DNA from: Halalkalibacter alkaliphilus
GTDB taxonomy: Bacteria; Bacillota; Bacilli; Bacillales; Bacillaceae_D
NCBI RefSeq assembly: GCF_023555415.1
Contig: NZ_JAKRYL010000001.1
Coordinates: forward strand, 62,001 to 126,000
Direction: 5' to 3'
DNA: 64,000 bases
Under the pieces are notes generated by a model, which was not told where the DNA came from, did no database searches, and saw nothing but the letters and a program-made list of their open reading frames with translations. This document shows, in pieces, positions 26,669 through 35,687 of this stretch. Numbering within the stretch: position 1 is the first letter of the stretch; every line of letters starts with the position of its first letter. The position numbers and the translations under genes were made by a program.

Positions 26669-27955
26669 TTAAATTGCACCCGTAATCCACGCTACAATCG
26701 CCATCACAATCGTTGTTCCAAACGCCCACTTAAAGATAAACTTCTGATGATCACCTAGTTCTACCCTAGCTAACCCAATTAATAGGAACGTTGCTGCGGT
26801 TAACGGACTTAGTGGGAACCCGGTTGTCATTTGTCCTAAAATAGAAGCTCGGGCCATCTCAATCGAAGCGACTCCATACATTTCAGCAGATTGACTTAAG
26901 ACCGGCAACACTCCAAAATAATACGCATCCGGTGTAAAAAGAAGACTGATCGGCATACTAATCACTGCTACTAGTAGAGCCATTGATCCGCCTACCCCTT
27001 CAGGAATAATGTTGACCATCGCCAAGGCCATTGCTTCAATCATCCCTGTTCCTCCTAAGATCCCTGTGAAAATTCCTGCTGCAAATATAATAGAAACAAC
27101 CGTTACCATACCAAGCGCCTGACTTCTGACTTGCTCTTGTTGATCGTCAGGTTTTGGATAGTTAATGAGTAAGGCGACAGCAAATGCTACCATAAAAACA
27201 ATCGGCAGTGGCAGCCATACTTTTATTAAAGCGACAATGGCTAAAATCGTAATCGCTAAGTTAACAAAAAATAACTTTGGTCTGCGCATTTTGCGGTCTT
27301 CTTCGGATAGTTCTTGTTGATAGTTGTATTCGAAGTCGTGCACTCCTAAACGTTTTCTTTCTCGTTTTCCAAGAATATATGCAACAAATAATACCCAGAT
27401 GATTCCTGCAATCATCGCTGGAATAAGAGGAGAGAAAATCGCACTTGGGTCTAAACCTAACGCACTTCCTGCTCGTGCCGCCGGTCCTCCCCATGGCATC
27501 ATGTTCATAATCCCTGCACCTAAAGCAACAACACCTGCTAAAACTAAACGGCTCATTTTCAATTTTTCATATAATGGCAAGAGAGCTGGAATCGTAATTA
27601 AAAACGTTGATGCCCCAGAACCGTCTAAGTGTGTAACCATTGCAATAACTGCTGTTCCAACTACAATTTTTAATGGATCACCTTTGACCATTTTTAGCAC
27701 TCTAGAAATGATCGGGTCAAATAACCCTGCATTGTTCATGACACCGAAAAATAGAATGGCAAACCCTAGCATGATTCCCGTTGGCGCTACACTTTGAATC
27801 CCCTCAAGCATCAAAGGACCGATTTCTGCACCAAAGCCTCCTAGTAACGCAAATACTAACGGAACAATAATTAATGCAACAATGACCGATACCTTTTTCG
27901 TTAGAATTAAGAATAAAAATACCGCAATCGTTAAAAATCCCAACGTCGCTAACAT
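26669..27955 (-). CDS. CitMHS-family carboxylate:cation symporter
   Basis: A 428-residue membrane protein with about 12 hydrophobic segments. Citrate-transporter motifs seen are THLDGSGASTFLITIPALLP, MPWGGPAARAGSALGL and FTPDAYYFGVLPVL. CitMHS proteins take up metal-citrate complexes or related carboxylates. The gene lies 64 bp after the small AtuA-related gene, with an imperfect cre between them, and ends at a terminator, so it is the last gene of the sigma-54 operon. It probably imports that pathway's substrate; the identity is unknown. Confidence 0.85.
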   Translation of the reverse strand: MLATLGFLTIAVFLFLILTKKVSVIVALIIVPLVFALLGGFGAEIGPLMLEGIQSVAPTGIMLGFAILFFGVMNNAGLFDPIISRVLKMVKGDPLKIVVGTAVIAMVTHLDGSGASTFLITIPALLPLYEKLKMSRLVLAGVVALGAGIMNMMPWGGPAARAGSALGLDPSAIFSPLIPAMIAGIIWVLFVAYILGKRERKRLGVHDFEYNYQQELSEEDRKMRRPKLFFVNLAITILAIVALIKVWLPLPIVFMVAFAVALLINYPKPDDQQEQVRSQALGMVTVVSIIFAAGIFTGILGGTGMIEAMALAMVNIIPEGVGGSMALLVAVISMPISLLFTPDAYYFGVLPVLSQSAEMYGVASIEMARASILGQMTTGFPLSPLTAATFLLIGLARVELGDHQKFIFKWAFGTTIVMAIVAWITGAI

Positions 27956-27981
27956 ATGATTCCTCCTTACAAAGATGTTTT

Positions 27982-27995
27982 TTAAAGCGCTTACA
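27982..27995 (-). promoter_or_regulatory. cre-like site before the CitMHS gene
   Basis: TTAAAGCGCTTACA matches the cre consensus with one mismatch and contains the AAGCGCTT core. It lies 27 bp before the transporter start and may block read-through or a local promoter when CcpA is active. Confidence 0.55.
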
Positions 27996-28019
27996 TTATG
28001 TGGTTAACCTACCTATCAG

Positions 28020-28346
28020 TTAAGAAGGTAGATTAACTTCCATTTCTAACAACGCGCTGCTTAAGCTCTTTCCATGAGTATCTAACGCAAGCGATGTTGT
28101 GACCCCTCCTAGCAAACTATTCTTGCAAACAAAGTTGTATGCTTTAATCGATGCCACATCATAGCGTATGACTTCTCCATCGATAATATCTTTTAAATGC
28201 TCTTTCACTTTTTCGGCAGTTACGACTTTGCCGAGCCATTCAAAATCTTCTTCTTTATATGGAATAAGTGATAAGTTAGAAGTGTTTCCTTTATCTCCTG
28301 CCCTGCTATGTGCGACTTCATATAATTTTACTGACTTTCTGTTCAT
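28020..28346 (-). CDS. AtuA-related small subunit
   Basis: A 108-residue protein beginning MNRKSVKLYEVAHSRAGDKG, the hallmark (AHSRAGDKGN) of the C-terminal part of fused DUF1446/AtuA proteins. In many bacteria this part is joined to the large AtuA domain. Here it is a separate gene whose start overlaps the end of the large gene by 4 bp (ATGA-type coupling), suggesting a two-subunit enzyme. Reaction unknown. Confidence 0.85.
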   Translation of the reverse strand: MNRKSVKLYEVAHSRAGDKGNTSNLSLIPYKEEDFEWLGKVVTAEKVKEHLKDIIDGEVIRYDVASIKAYNFVCKNSLLGGVTTSLALDTHGKSLSSALLEMEVNLPS

Positions 28347-29656
28347 TGTTGGAACACCTCCACCTTTACCTGTTTATCAACGATTTCTCTTTTAAGTAAC
28401 GTCGATACAACACCTACACATTCAGAAACTTTCTTTCTAGCTCCTCCTCCTCCATAGGGACCATTCGTATAGAGGGCTTCTACTTCATTCCCTACTCGTT
28501 TGGCAAGTTCTTGATTTTCACATAACGCCGCAGCACGGAGTCTGACCTCATACGGGTGATGTGTACCAAAACTCATGCGGTGTACCGAAGAACATCCAAT
28601 CAAATCAATTCGCATATCAGGAATATCCTTAGATAGTCGTCTTCTTAATATCTCTTCAGCCAACTTTCCTCTTTCCACAGCCGTTGTGCCTGCATAAGAG
28701 ATTTCACCTTCACTTAAATAACCTGCATGATAACCAATCGATACCTTATAACTACTTGGTTTCTTTTTCCCTGACCCTCCAGAAACCTTCACTTCGTTTA
28801 CACCAACTTCAATGAGTTTTACATTAGAAAAATCTGCTGTAACATCTGGAGTTAAATAGTGAGCAGGATCATGTACTTCATATAATAATTGTTCTTTCAC
28901 AGTCATCAGATTCACAACTCCACCAGAGTCTGGGGTCTTAGAAATGACTGCTGTGCCATCTTCCTGAATTGTGGCGTATGGGAATCCTAATTCAGCTACG
29001 TTCGGTACTTCCTTCATCCCTGAGTCTGCAAAGTAACCCCCAGTAATTTGCCCTGCGCATTCTAACAAGTGACCAATAACCGTCCCTTGACCTAACCTTT
29101 CATAGTCATCGACTGACCAATTGTAGTAATCGATCATCGGAGCAAGGAAGAGTGATGGATCAGCAACTCGACCTGTGATGATGACATCAGCACCAGTGGT
29201 TAAGGCTGGAAGCAAGGCCTCAGCTCCTAAGTAGGCATTTGCTGAAATGGTTTGATAGTCTTTCACTGTGTTTCTGTTTTCTAAAATCTCTTGGTCCGTT
29301 TCGAGTTCTTTTACGACATCATCGCCAGTCACGACGGCAACCTTGCATGAGATATTTAGTTCTTTTGCAATTTCAATTACTTTTTTTGCTGCTGCTGTTG
29401 GGTTAGCTGCCCCCATATTGGTAATGATTCGAAAACGCTTTTCATTCAGTACTGGAAGTAATGCATGCATTCTGTCAATCAGTAATGGGTCATAGCCTTT
29501 TGTAGGATCCTTTTTCTTTTCTTTTTGGGCAATCGCAATCGTTCGTTCCGCTAAGCATTCTAACACTAAGTAATCTAAATCTACTTTTTGCGCTAACTCT
29601 ACTGCTGGCTCAAGTCGATCCCCTGAAAAGCCAGCTCCACTGCCTATTTTCAACAT
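28343..29656 (-). CDS. AtuA/DUF1446-family protein, large subunit
   Basis: A 437-residue cytoplasmic protein of the acyclic terpene utilization AtuA family (DUF1446). It begins with LKIGSGAGFSGDRLEPAVEL and has the typical DYLVLECLAERTIA, TNMGAANPTAAA, GADVIITGRVADPSLFLAP and ALYTNGPYGGGGARK segments. No other terpene genes (geranyl-CoA carboxylase and the like) are nearby, so terpene breakdown is unlikely. A perfect sigma-54 promoter lies 140 bp upstream. The operon also encodes the small subunit and a carboxylate transporter, pointing to catabolism of an organic acid, which is inference. Confidence 0.85.
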   Translation of the reverse strand: MLKIGSGAGFSGDRLEPAVELAQKVDLDYLVLECLAERTIAIAQKEKKKDPTKGYDPLLIDRMHALLPVLNEKRFRIITNMGAANPTAAAKKVIEIAKELNISCKVAVVTGDDVVKELETDQEILENRNTVKDYQTISANAYLGAEALLPALTTGADVIITGRVADPSLFLAPMIDYYNWSVDDYERLGQGTVIGHLLECAGQITGGYFADSGMKEVPNVAELGFPYATIQEDGTAVISKTPDSGGVVNLMTVKEQLLYEVHDPAHYLTPDVTADFSNVKLIEVGVNEVKVSGGSGKKKPSSYKVSIGYHAGYLSEGEISYAGTTAVERGKLAEEILRRRLSKDIPDMRIDLIGCSSVHRMSFGTHHPYEVRLRAAALCENQELAKRVGNEVEALYTNGPYGGGGARKKVSECVGVVSTLLKREIVDKQVKVEVFQQ

Positions 29657-29795
29657 GACAATTCACCTCATTTTTTCTTACTACATTCTTTTCTGCTGTG
29701 TAGGCTTCTTATGTTTATCTTGAATCTCGTTTCTTTCTAACAAAAACCAATTCCCAGCACCTATCCTCCTTGTAACCGTTTCTCACTATACTAAA

Positions 29796-29811
29796 TGCAA
29801 CAACTGTGCCA
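29796..29811 (-). promoter_or_regulatory. Sigma-54 (-24/-12) promoter of the AtuA operon
   Basis: Minus strand TGGCACAGTTGTTGCA fits the consensus TGGCAC-N5-TTGCA exactly. It faces the AtuA gene and lies just after the terminator of the upstream sigma-54 activator gene. Confidence 0.9.
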
Positions 29812-29815
29812 AAAT

Positions 29816-29842
29816 AAAAAACGCTTCGTGTAAGCGTTTTTT
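29816..29842 (-). terminator. Terminator of the activator gene
   Basis: AAAAAACGCTT / AAGCGTTTTTT forms an 11-bp stem with a five-base loop and a built-in T-run. It separates the activator transcript from the sigma-54 promoter. Confidence 0.75.
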
Positions 29843-29851
29843 CCAAAGTGG

Positions 29852-29971
29852 TTTCTAAGTTTTTAGAAATCGAATATTGTAATCACTTCATTTTTCCCAT
29901 TTAAATCACTGCTTGAATCTAGATTTCTAAAAAATTAGAAATACCAGAGCGAAATTCTAACTTTTTAGAAA
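29852..29971. promoter_or_regulatory. Three upstream activating dyads for the sigma-54 activator
   Basis: Three 18-bp near-identical inverted repeats occur: TTTCTAAGTTTTTAGAAA (29852-29869), TTTCTAAAAAATTAGAAA (29924-29941) and ATTCTAACTTTTTAGAAA (29954-29971). The pattern is TTCTAA-N6-TTAGAA. The third overlaps the end of the activator coding sequence. Number, spacing and position upstream of the -24/-12 promoter fit enhancer sites. Confidence 0.8.
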
Positions 29972-31371
29972 TCAGCAATATTATATTTTTTCATTTTGTT
30001 ATAAAGAGTGGCTAATGACACTCCTAATGCTTTCGCTGCTCTTTTTTTGTTTTCAAGTCCTGGCCCGTACGTTGTTAAAGCCTCTGTTATCACTCTTCGT
30101 TCCGTCTCGTCAACAGCTTCTTTTAAAGAAGAGCTATTCGTCTTGTTGTTATGCATGCTCAGATCGTGATTATGGAACGTACTTGGTAGATGTTCAGGTA
30201 AAATGTCTCCCCCATCCGTCATACAAATCGCATAATCAATCGTATTTTTCAATTCTCTCACATTACCAACCCAGTCATAAGCTTGAAGAATAGCTAAGGT
30301 GGATTCATGCAATTTATAGAAACGCTCTTTGCCTTGATGAATGTCATGCTTGCTTAGAATGAAATCAACAATTTTAGGAATATCCTGCTTTCGTTCTCTA
30401 AGCGGGAGAATCTCAAGGTGTAACACATTCAAACGGTAAAATAAGTCCTCACGAAATAGATTTTTTTCAATCAGTTGTTGAAGATCACGGTTCGTTGCTG
30501 CAATGACCCGCACATCAATTTGTCTTTCTCTTGCTTCCCCCACTCTTCGGATAGTATTTTCCTGTAATACACGCAACAGCTTTGCCTGCAGCTCGTAAGA
30601 TAATTCTCCGATTTCGTCTAGAAAAATCGTCCCTGAATTGGCTATTTCAAATAGTCCTAGTTTTCCACCTTTTTTCGCACTCGTAAAAGTTCCTTCTGAA
30701 TAGCCAAATAGCTCACTTTCGATTAGAGATGCCGGAATCGTTGCACAGTTCACAGGAATAAACGGTTGATCGCAACGAGAGCTTGCATTATGAATTGCTT
30801 GAGCAAACAGCTCTTTTCCCGTTCCACTTTCGCCAATGATTAACACCGGCAAATGAGATTCTGCTGCTTTTTTCCCTAAGTAGGCACCTTCTTTTAATCC
30901 GCCTTCTGTACCGATAATCTGATCAAACGTGTATTTAGCTTGATACAAAGATCCCATCTGCTCTTTTAGTTGCGAAAGCTTCTGCTTGTTTTTCTCTAAT
31001 TCTTTTGAGAGCTTATGTACTTCTGTTAACCCTTTACAAATCGAAACAGCTCCAATGATTTCTCCGTTTAAGACAATGGGGGCCATATCAACAACATATT
31101 CAACATTGCCTTCTTGACGATAAACACCGATCCGTTCCTTCCCATCCTTTAACGTCTCAACCAGTTGAGCTTTCGGCCTGACAGACCGAAGTGGTTTGCC
31201 AATAATTTCTTCAGGTTTTACTCCGGTAATTCGGGTGTATTCTGGGTTAATCAATCTTACAATTTCACCTGAGTCTATTACGAGTACCCCATCGTGAATG
31301 GAATGGATGGCAGCTTTGAACCATTCTAATTGGTCTTTAAGGGAAAGGTCTTTTAGGTTTTCGTAAGGCAT
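29965..31371 (-). CDS. Sigma-54-dependent activator (PAS-AAA+-Fis)
   Basis: A 468-residue enhancer-binding protein. A PAS sensor (about 15-120) and a short coiled coil (120-145) precede the AAA+ domain, with Walker A GESGTGKE (180-187), sigma-54-contact loop GTFTSA (227-232) and Walker B TIFLDEIGE. The C-terminus is a Fis-type helix-turn-helix (KRAAKALGVSLATLYNKMKK). The contact loop differs from the classic GAFTGA. It precedes a sigma-54 operon in the same orientation, with three matching dyads between, so it almost certainly drives AtuA and transporter expression, sensing a small molecule through PAS. Confidence 0.92.
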   Translation of the reverse strand: MPYENLKDLSLKDQLEWFKAAIHSIHDGVLVIDSGEIVRLINPEYTRITGVKPEEIIGKPLRSVRPKAQLVETLKDGKERIGVYRQEGNVEYVVDMAPIVLNGEIIGAVSICKGLTEVHKLSKELEKNKQKLSQLKEQMGSLYQAKYTFDQIIGTEGGLKEGAYLGKKAAESHLPVLIIGESGTGKELFAQAIHNASSRCDQPFIPVNCATIPASLIESELFGYSEGTFTSAKKGGKLGLFEIANSGTIFLDEIGELSYELQAKLLRVLQENTIRRVGEARERQIDVRVIAATNRDLQQLIEKNLFREDLFYRLNVLHLEILPLRERKQDIPKIVDFILSKHDIHQGKERFYKLHESTLAILQAYDWVGNVRELKNTIDYAICMTDGGDILPEHLPSTFHNHDLSMHNNKTNSSSLKEAVDETERRVITEALTTYGPGLENKKRAAKALGVSLATLYNKMKKYNIADF

Positions 31372-31597
31372 TACGGAACCTCCTCGTGAATTTATCCTTA
31401 ACCACGCAAAAAAATTCTTCTCTATGTCTACCCCTTATTTTAACAGGGAAATTCTATTTTTTTCACTTGACCTTTTAAAAAGATGGATATTGACATAGTA
31501 AATTTTCTCTTACTAACACGTAGGATGCCTCACAAAAACCTCAATAGTGAGAACTTGTTCAATTTCTTCATTGAATTTTTTCGCTTTATCCCAAACA

Positions 31598-32311
31598 TTA
31601 TGATTCCAAATCAACTGGTGAGTGAATGTTGTCTTTGTATAGATCAAAATACAACTGATTATTTGTACCACGCACACAATAGGAAACATCCTCTAATTTC
31701 AACCCTCGTTGGGATAGCTCTGCATCTAACCAACTTTTCGTAAGTTGATTTTGTGTAAAGTTTTTTTCTACTATTTGTCCATCCATAACGAGCTCTATCG
31801 GAAAAAAGGATTTGTTATGACTAAAAATCCCTATATCTTTTTTTGTTGTGCTCCGATGTGGCAACTTTTTTAATACTGAAATATGACCATCTGTTTCCAT
31901 AATTGCATACTCGACTTCATCAATATCAAAAATATCCTTTTCTCTCAATGCCTGATTTAGAGAATCCATTGTAAATTTTAACTTCTTTAGGTTTCCCTCC
32001 AGTATTAATCCATCTTGAATAATTACTGTCGGTTCTCCAGAAAGTAACGCTCGAATATTTCTATTTTTTAATGAAAGTAAAGTAGAAAGAAAAAGGATTC
32101 CTACAAAAGTTAGCAAAGCAACAATAATATATTTTATACTAATGGCTAAGTTAAAAGTTAAATTCCCAGCAATAGCCCCTAACATTAAAGTGGCAATAAA
32201 ATCATGGTATGTCATTTGAGAAATGGTTTGCTTCCCAAGTAAATGGGCAATAGAAATAAGCATTACAAATGCTAAGAAGCATCGAAATATGATTTCAAGT
32301 GTCTGTAACAT
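31598..32311 (-). CDS. DUF421 membrane protein (YetF/YdfR family)
   Basis: A 237-residue protein with three N-terminal transmembrane helices (about 5-85) and a cytoplasmic domain. Family motifs are LLGKQTISQMTYHDFIATLM-like and GEPTVIIQDGLILEGNLKK; the second half contains SVLKKLPHRSTTKKDIGIFS and DGQIVEKNFTQNQLTKSWLD. Bacillus relatives influence spore or stress phenotypes without a known activity. It stands alone between the sigma-54 system and the sugar module. Confidence 0.85.
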   Translation of the reverse strand: MLQTLEIIFRCFLAFVMLISIAHLLGKQTISQMTYHDFIATLMLGAIAGNLTFNLAISIKYIIVALLTFVGILFLSTLLSLKNRNIRALLSGEPTVIIQDGLILEGNLKKLKFTMDSLNQALREKDIFDIDEVEYAIMETDGHISVLKKLPHRSTTKKDIGIFSHNKSFFPIELVMDGQIVEKNFTQNQLTKSWLDAELSQRGLKLEDVSYCVRGTNNQLYFDLYKDNIHSPVDLES

Positions 32312-32387
32312 TAAACTAAACCCTTAGTGAATTTTACAAGTAGTAATCTTATCTTGAAACAAACATCTCAAATATATCCATGTTGGA

Positions 32388-32493
32388 GGGACATCTGGGA
32401 CTGGTTCCTTGTCCCATGTTCAAATTCCTTCCTTTAAAGGATTCAAAAAAAGTTCCTGTCCTCCACGATTTTAACCTACTGAAGGACAGGAAC
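32388..32493. repeat. GGGACA element and GTTCCTGTCC hairpin
   Basis: GGGACATCTGGGACTGGTTC...TTGTCCC (32388-32415) is a GGGAC-family element. Behind it GTTCCTGTCC (32452-32461) pairs exactly with GGACAGGAAC (32484-32493), possibly a terminator of the sugar porter gene. Confidence 0.5.
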
Positions 32494-32635
32494 CTATAAA
32501 AGCACTAGTCAAGAAAACAAAGTTGAACGTTCAAAATTTAAAGTTTAGATAGACCGAAAATAAGGTCGACACTCAGGGTGCGAAAGTTGAGTCATTCATC
32601 TTTTGATTACATATTTTTCAGATTTCTCCTCAATC

Positions 32636-34078
32636 CTAATTCGCCTTTTTATGAGGAGCCATATCTGTTGTTTCTAGTTCACTTTTTTTTCCAGCGAGCC
32701 AAGTCGCCTCAATTTCTTCAAGTGATTTATTCTTTGTTTCTGGAACAAATTTCAATACAAAGAAAAAGGCTAACGTACTAATAAGGCCGTAAATAAGGAA
32801 AGATCCTGTACCTAAAGCAGCATTTAGCGGTGGGAATGTAGATGATGCTGTTAAATTAGCTCCCCAACTTAATGTGACAGCAATTGCAACTGCCTGACCT
32901 CTAATCTTATTAGGGAATACCTCTGAGACATATACCCAAGTAACAGGTCCCCAAGTCATCTGAAATACAGCTACAAATCCTAAAATAAATATCAACGTAC
33001 TAATTCCTTGGATACCCATTAAGAAAAGGGATGCCACTGCAATTAAACATATTGCACATCCTGCAGAACCCAAAAGCAGTAAGAACTTTCTTCCTTTCTT
33101 ATCAATGAGTTTTATAGTTACTAAGGAAACAACAACCCCTATAGCTCCCACGAAAATAGTTTGCAACATGGATGTTGACGGATCAGCACCAAGGTTTTCA
33201 AAGATCCGCGGCGCATAATACATAATAATATTTATACCGATAATTTGTTGGAAAATCGCCACTGCCATACCTACGAACAAAACTAGCTTTCCATAATGGA
33301 AAAGGTTTACTTTTTCTGTTGACGTGTTTATAGAATGTTTGATTTGTTGAAGGGTTTCGCTAGCTACTTGTTTAGATCCATTGATCTTTTCTAATAAGCT
33401 ATATGCTTTATCATAGTCATGTTTAAGAGCCATATATCTTGGTGTTTCCGGAATAAATAAAAGAAGGAAGAAAAACAATGCAGCTGGGATCAATTCTGAA
33501 GCAAACATCAATCTCCATCCAATTTCATTAATCCACTCTCTCGTTTGACCTAATGATATGAGCCAGTTGACAATGTATACAACAGTTTGCCCCAATACAA
33601 CAGACATACTATATAAAACGACCATTCTCCCTCTGATATTCTGAGGACTCATTTCACTAATATAAATTGGTGCGATCGCTGAAGCTAAACCTACTCCAAT
33701 TCCACCTAATATTCTATAAATATTAAAAGTGATCAACAATGCAAGGCTAGGTTCACCTAAAGTGAAGAATAGTAACTCTGGGTAAGCTGAGCCTAGTGCT
33801 GATAGAAAAAATAATACAGCTGCTATAATGAGTGTATTACGTCGTCCTATTCTATTGGACAACAATCCAGAAATGATTGCCCCTATAATACACCCGACCA
33901 ATGCACTAGATACAGTAAGTCCATGAACGAATGAACTTAACCCTAAACTATCTACTAGGTAAACTTGTATCGATTGTTCTGCCCCCGCAATAACCGCTGT
34001 ATCGTAACCGAAAAGAAGTCCACCTAAAGACGCCACTGCTGCTACAAACAAAATGTAATATCGCTTGTTATTTATCAT
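32636..34078 (-). CDS. Sugar porter (MFS), inositol/xylose/arabinose type
   Basis: A 480-residue protein with 12 transmembrane segments and sugar-porter signatures: LFGYDTAVIAGA, GRRNTL, APIYISEMSPQNIRGRMV, PETPRYMA, QQIIGINIIMYYAP and PETKNKSLEEIEATW. It is a proton-coupled importer of a pentose, hexose or inositol. A perfect cre lies 181 bp upstream. The downstream-adjacent genes on the same strand encode IolG and a sugar isomerase, so inositol-like substrates are likely. It is separated from them by a terminator and its own promoter region. Confidence 0.9.
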   Translation of the reverse strand: MINNKRYYILFVAAVASLGGLLFGYDTAVIAGAEQSIQVYLVDSLGLSSFVHGLTVSSALVGCIIGAIISGLLSNRIGRRNTLIIAAVLFFLSALGSAYPELLFFTLGEPSLALLITFNIYRILGGIGVGLASAIAPIYISEMSPQNIRGRMVVLYSMSVVLGQTVVYIVNWLISLGQTREWINEIGWRLMFASELIPAALFFFLLLFIPETPRYMALKHDYDKAYSLLEKINGSKQVASETLQQIKHSINTSTEKVNLFHYGKLVLFVGMAVAIFQQIIGINIIMYYAPRIFENLGADPSTSMLQTIFVGAIGVVVSLVTIKLIDKKGRKFLLLLGSAGCAICLIAVASLFLMGIQGISTLIFILGFVAVFQMTWGPVTWVYVSEVFPNKIRGQAVAIAVTLSWGANLTASSTFPPLNAALGTGSFLIYGLISTLAFFFVLKFVPETKNKSLEEIEATWLAGKKSELETTDMAPHKKAN

Positions 34079-34258
34079 AAAAGTGAAGGAATTTCCTTCA
34101 ACCCCCCTTATTTATTACAATGATATAATTCTCTATCTAAACATTTACGATCTAATGCTAGCTTCCTAATTTAATTCTTCCTTATTAAGCGAAATGGTAT
34201 TTATATATTTTTCGCAATTATCACTATTAGAATTACGTAACAATATATTTCAATATTG

Positions 34259-34272
34259 AGTGAACGCTTTCA
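34259..34272 (-). promoter_or_regulatory. cre site upstream of the sugar porter
   Basis: Minus strand TGAAAGCGTTCACT fits the cre consensus TGNAANCGNWNNCW in every position, suggesting CcpA repression of the sugar porter. Confidence 0.7.
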
Positions 34273-34398
34273 CAAATCGAGAAAAAACTCTGATTTTTAT
34301 TTGACTTACAATAAGCAAACTTCAAAATAACCCCTTAAATCACAGAAGTCATACAAAATTGTCCTGTTTATAGTCCATTTAGGGGACAGTCTCTGTAA

Positions 34399-34435
34399 AA
34401 TCAATAGTAGGTTCAGATCGACCCTACTATTGATT
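34399..34435 (-). terminator. Terminator after iolG
   Basis: AATCAATAGTAGG / CCTACTATTGATT, 13-bp perfect stem with an 11-base loop, 124 bp after iolG. A degenerate GGGAC-type repeat lies next to it (34359-34393). Confidence 0.65.
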
Positions 34436-34558
34436 TCCTTTTCGTTCTATATCACGATTAAATATTCTTCAACGAAAGGGAAGGTAATTATGGTAGAAAG
34501 ACTTTCTTTCACTTCTTCAAAGTCTCCCCAAAATACGTTCCCCTCTTCCCTGTTTCAC

Positions 34559-35593
34559 TTATTTAATAAGTACCTTATTATTTCCTTGATCATAAAAAGC
34601 TGGGCGCTCTGGTAATTCAATTGCGACAATTCCACCAGAATGTTTCGCTTCTACACACGCATCCGAAGTAACAGCAACAACATATCCATCCCAAGCTGAA
34701 GGACCATTCATTTCCCCTTTAACGGTTGAATCAATCCATTCTTGCAATTCAACATCATAGGAATCAATAAAACGATCCTTCCAATCAACATAAATCTCTG
34801 TCGAAAGCTTAGCTTCACTGCGCATCAGAACGCTTTGTGGTTCAGGGAGGTTGGCGATTCCTGTTTCACCAACAATCTGACATTGAATGTCATAACCATA
34901 TTTACAATTCACAAACACTTCCGTATCAATACGAATCCCTTTTTTCGTTTCGAGCAAGATCATATGCGGGTCTTGAAGACCATTCTCTGCAAAACGTGTG
35001 TTCCTTGGTAAAATCACTTGGCACGAAACATAATCATCATCTAATAACCAGCGTAATACATCGATTTCATGAACAAATGAATCCGTAATTGCCATATCAC
35101 CGCTGAAACCCGGAGCTGTTGGATTTCGGTGTGCACAATGCACAACTAAAGCCTCCCCAACCTTTCCTTCATCAAATATTTTCTTTAATTGACGATAACT
35201 TTTATCGAAACGGCGCATGAAACCAACTTGTACAAGCTGTTTCCCGTGTGCAACTTCAGCATCTACAATTCGTTTACACCCTTCAGCTGTTGTTGCCAAT
35301 GGTTTTTCGCAAAATACCGGTTTGCCGGCAGCGATAGAGGCAAGAACAAATTCTTCATGTGTTGGTCCCCATGAGGTAACGATAATTGCGTCCACATCAT
35401 CCGCCTTGATTACATCATGTCCATTTTCATAAATTTTGGCATTAAGATGTAACTCACTTACTACATTTTTTGCTGATTCAGCATTCACATCTGTAACAGC
35501 AACAATTTCTCCTCCAGTAAGGTCATTTGTAATACGGCGAATATGATCTCTCCCAATAGCTCCTGTCCCAATTACACCAATTCTTAAAGTCAT
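34559..35593 (-). CDS. iolG: Inositol 2-dehydrogenase-like oxidoreductase (Gfo/Idh/MocA)
   Basis: About 344 residues, the same length as Bacillus subtilis IolG and, as remembered, closely similar along its whole length: [19 protein letters not shown] (Rossmann loop), [48 protein letters not shown] and [10 protein letters not shown]. The start is ATG 35593 after AGGAGGAAC; upstream codons lack a site. IolG oxidises myo-inositol to scyllo-inosose with NAD. It is 94 bp downstream of a TIM-barrel isomerase gene, probably in one operon with it and the sugar-binding lipoprotein. A related polyol substrate is possible. Confidence 0.85.
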   Translation of the reverse strand: MTLRIGVIGTGAIGRDHIRRITNDLTGGEIVAVTDVNAESAKNVVSELHLNAKIYENGHDVIKADDVDAIIVTSWGPTHEEFVLASIAAGKPVFCEKPLATTAEGCKRIVDAEVAHGKQLVQVGFMRRFDKSYRQLKKIFDEGKVGEALVVHCAHRNPTAPGFSGDMAITDSFVHEIDVLRWLLDDDYVSCQVILPRNTRFAENGLQDPHMILLETKKGIRIDTEVFVNCKYGYDIQCQIVGETGIANLPEPQSVLMRSEAKLSTEIYVDWKDRFIDSYDVELQEWIDSTVKGEMNGPSAWDGYVVAVTSDACVEAKHSGGIVAIELPERPAFYDQGNNKVLIK

Positions 35594-35687
35594 AGTAAAA
35601 GTTCCTCCTAATCTAGTTGAATAAAACCGCTTTTGCATTTTCTTCTTCTCTGTTTTTGACAAAACTCTCTTAATTTTTAACCTACTA

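Noticed and set aside
28020-29656. Acyclic terpene degradation operon
   Set aside because: Only the AtuA parts are present; none of the carboxylase, hydratase or dehydrogenase genes of terpene breakdown are nearby.
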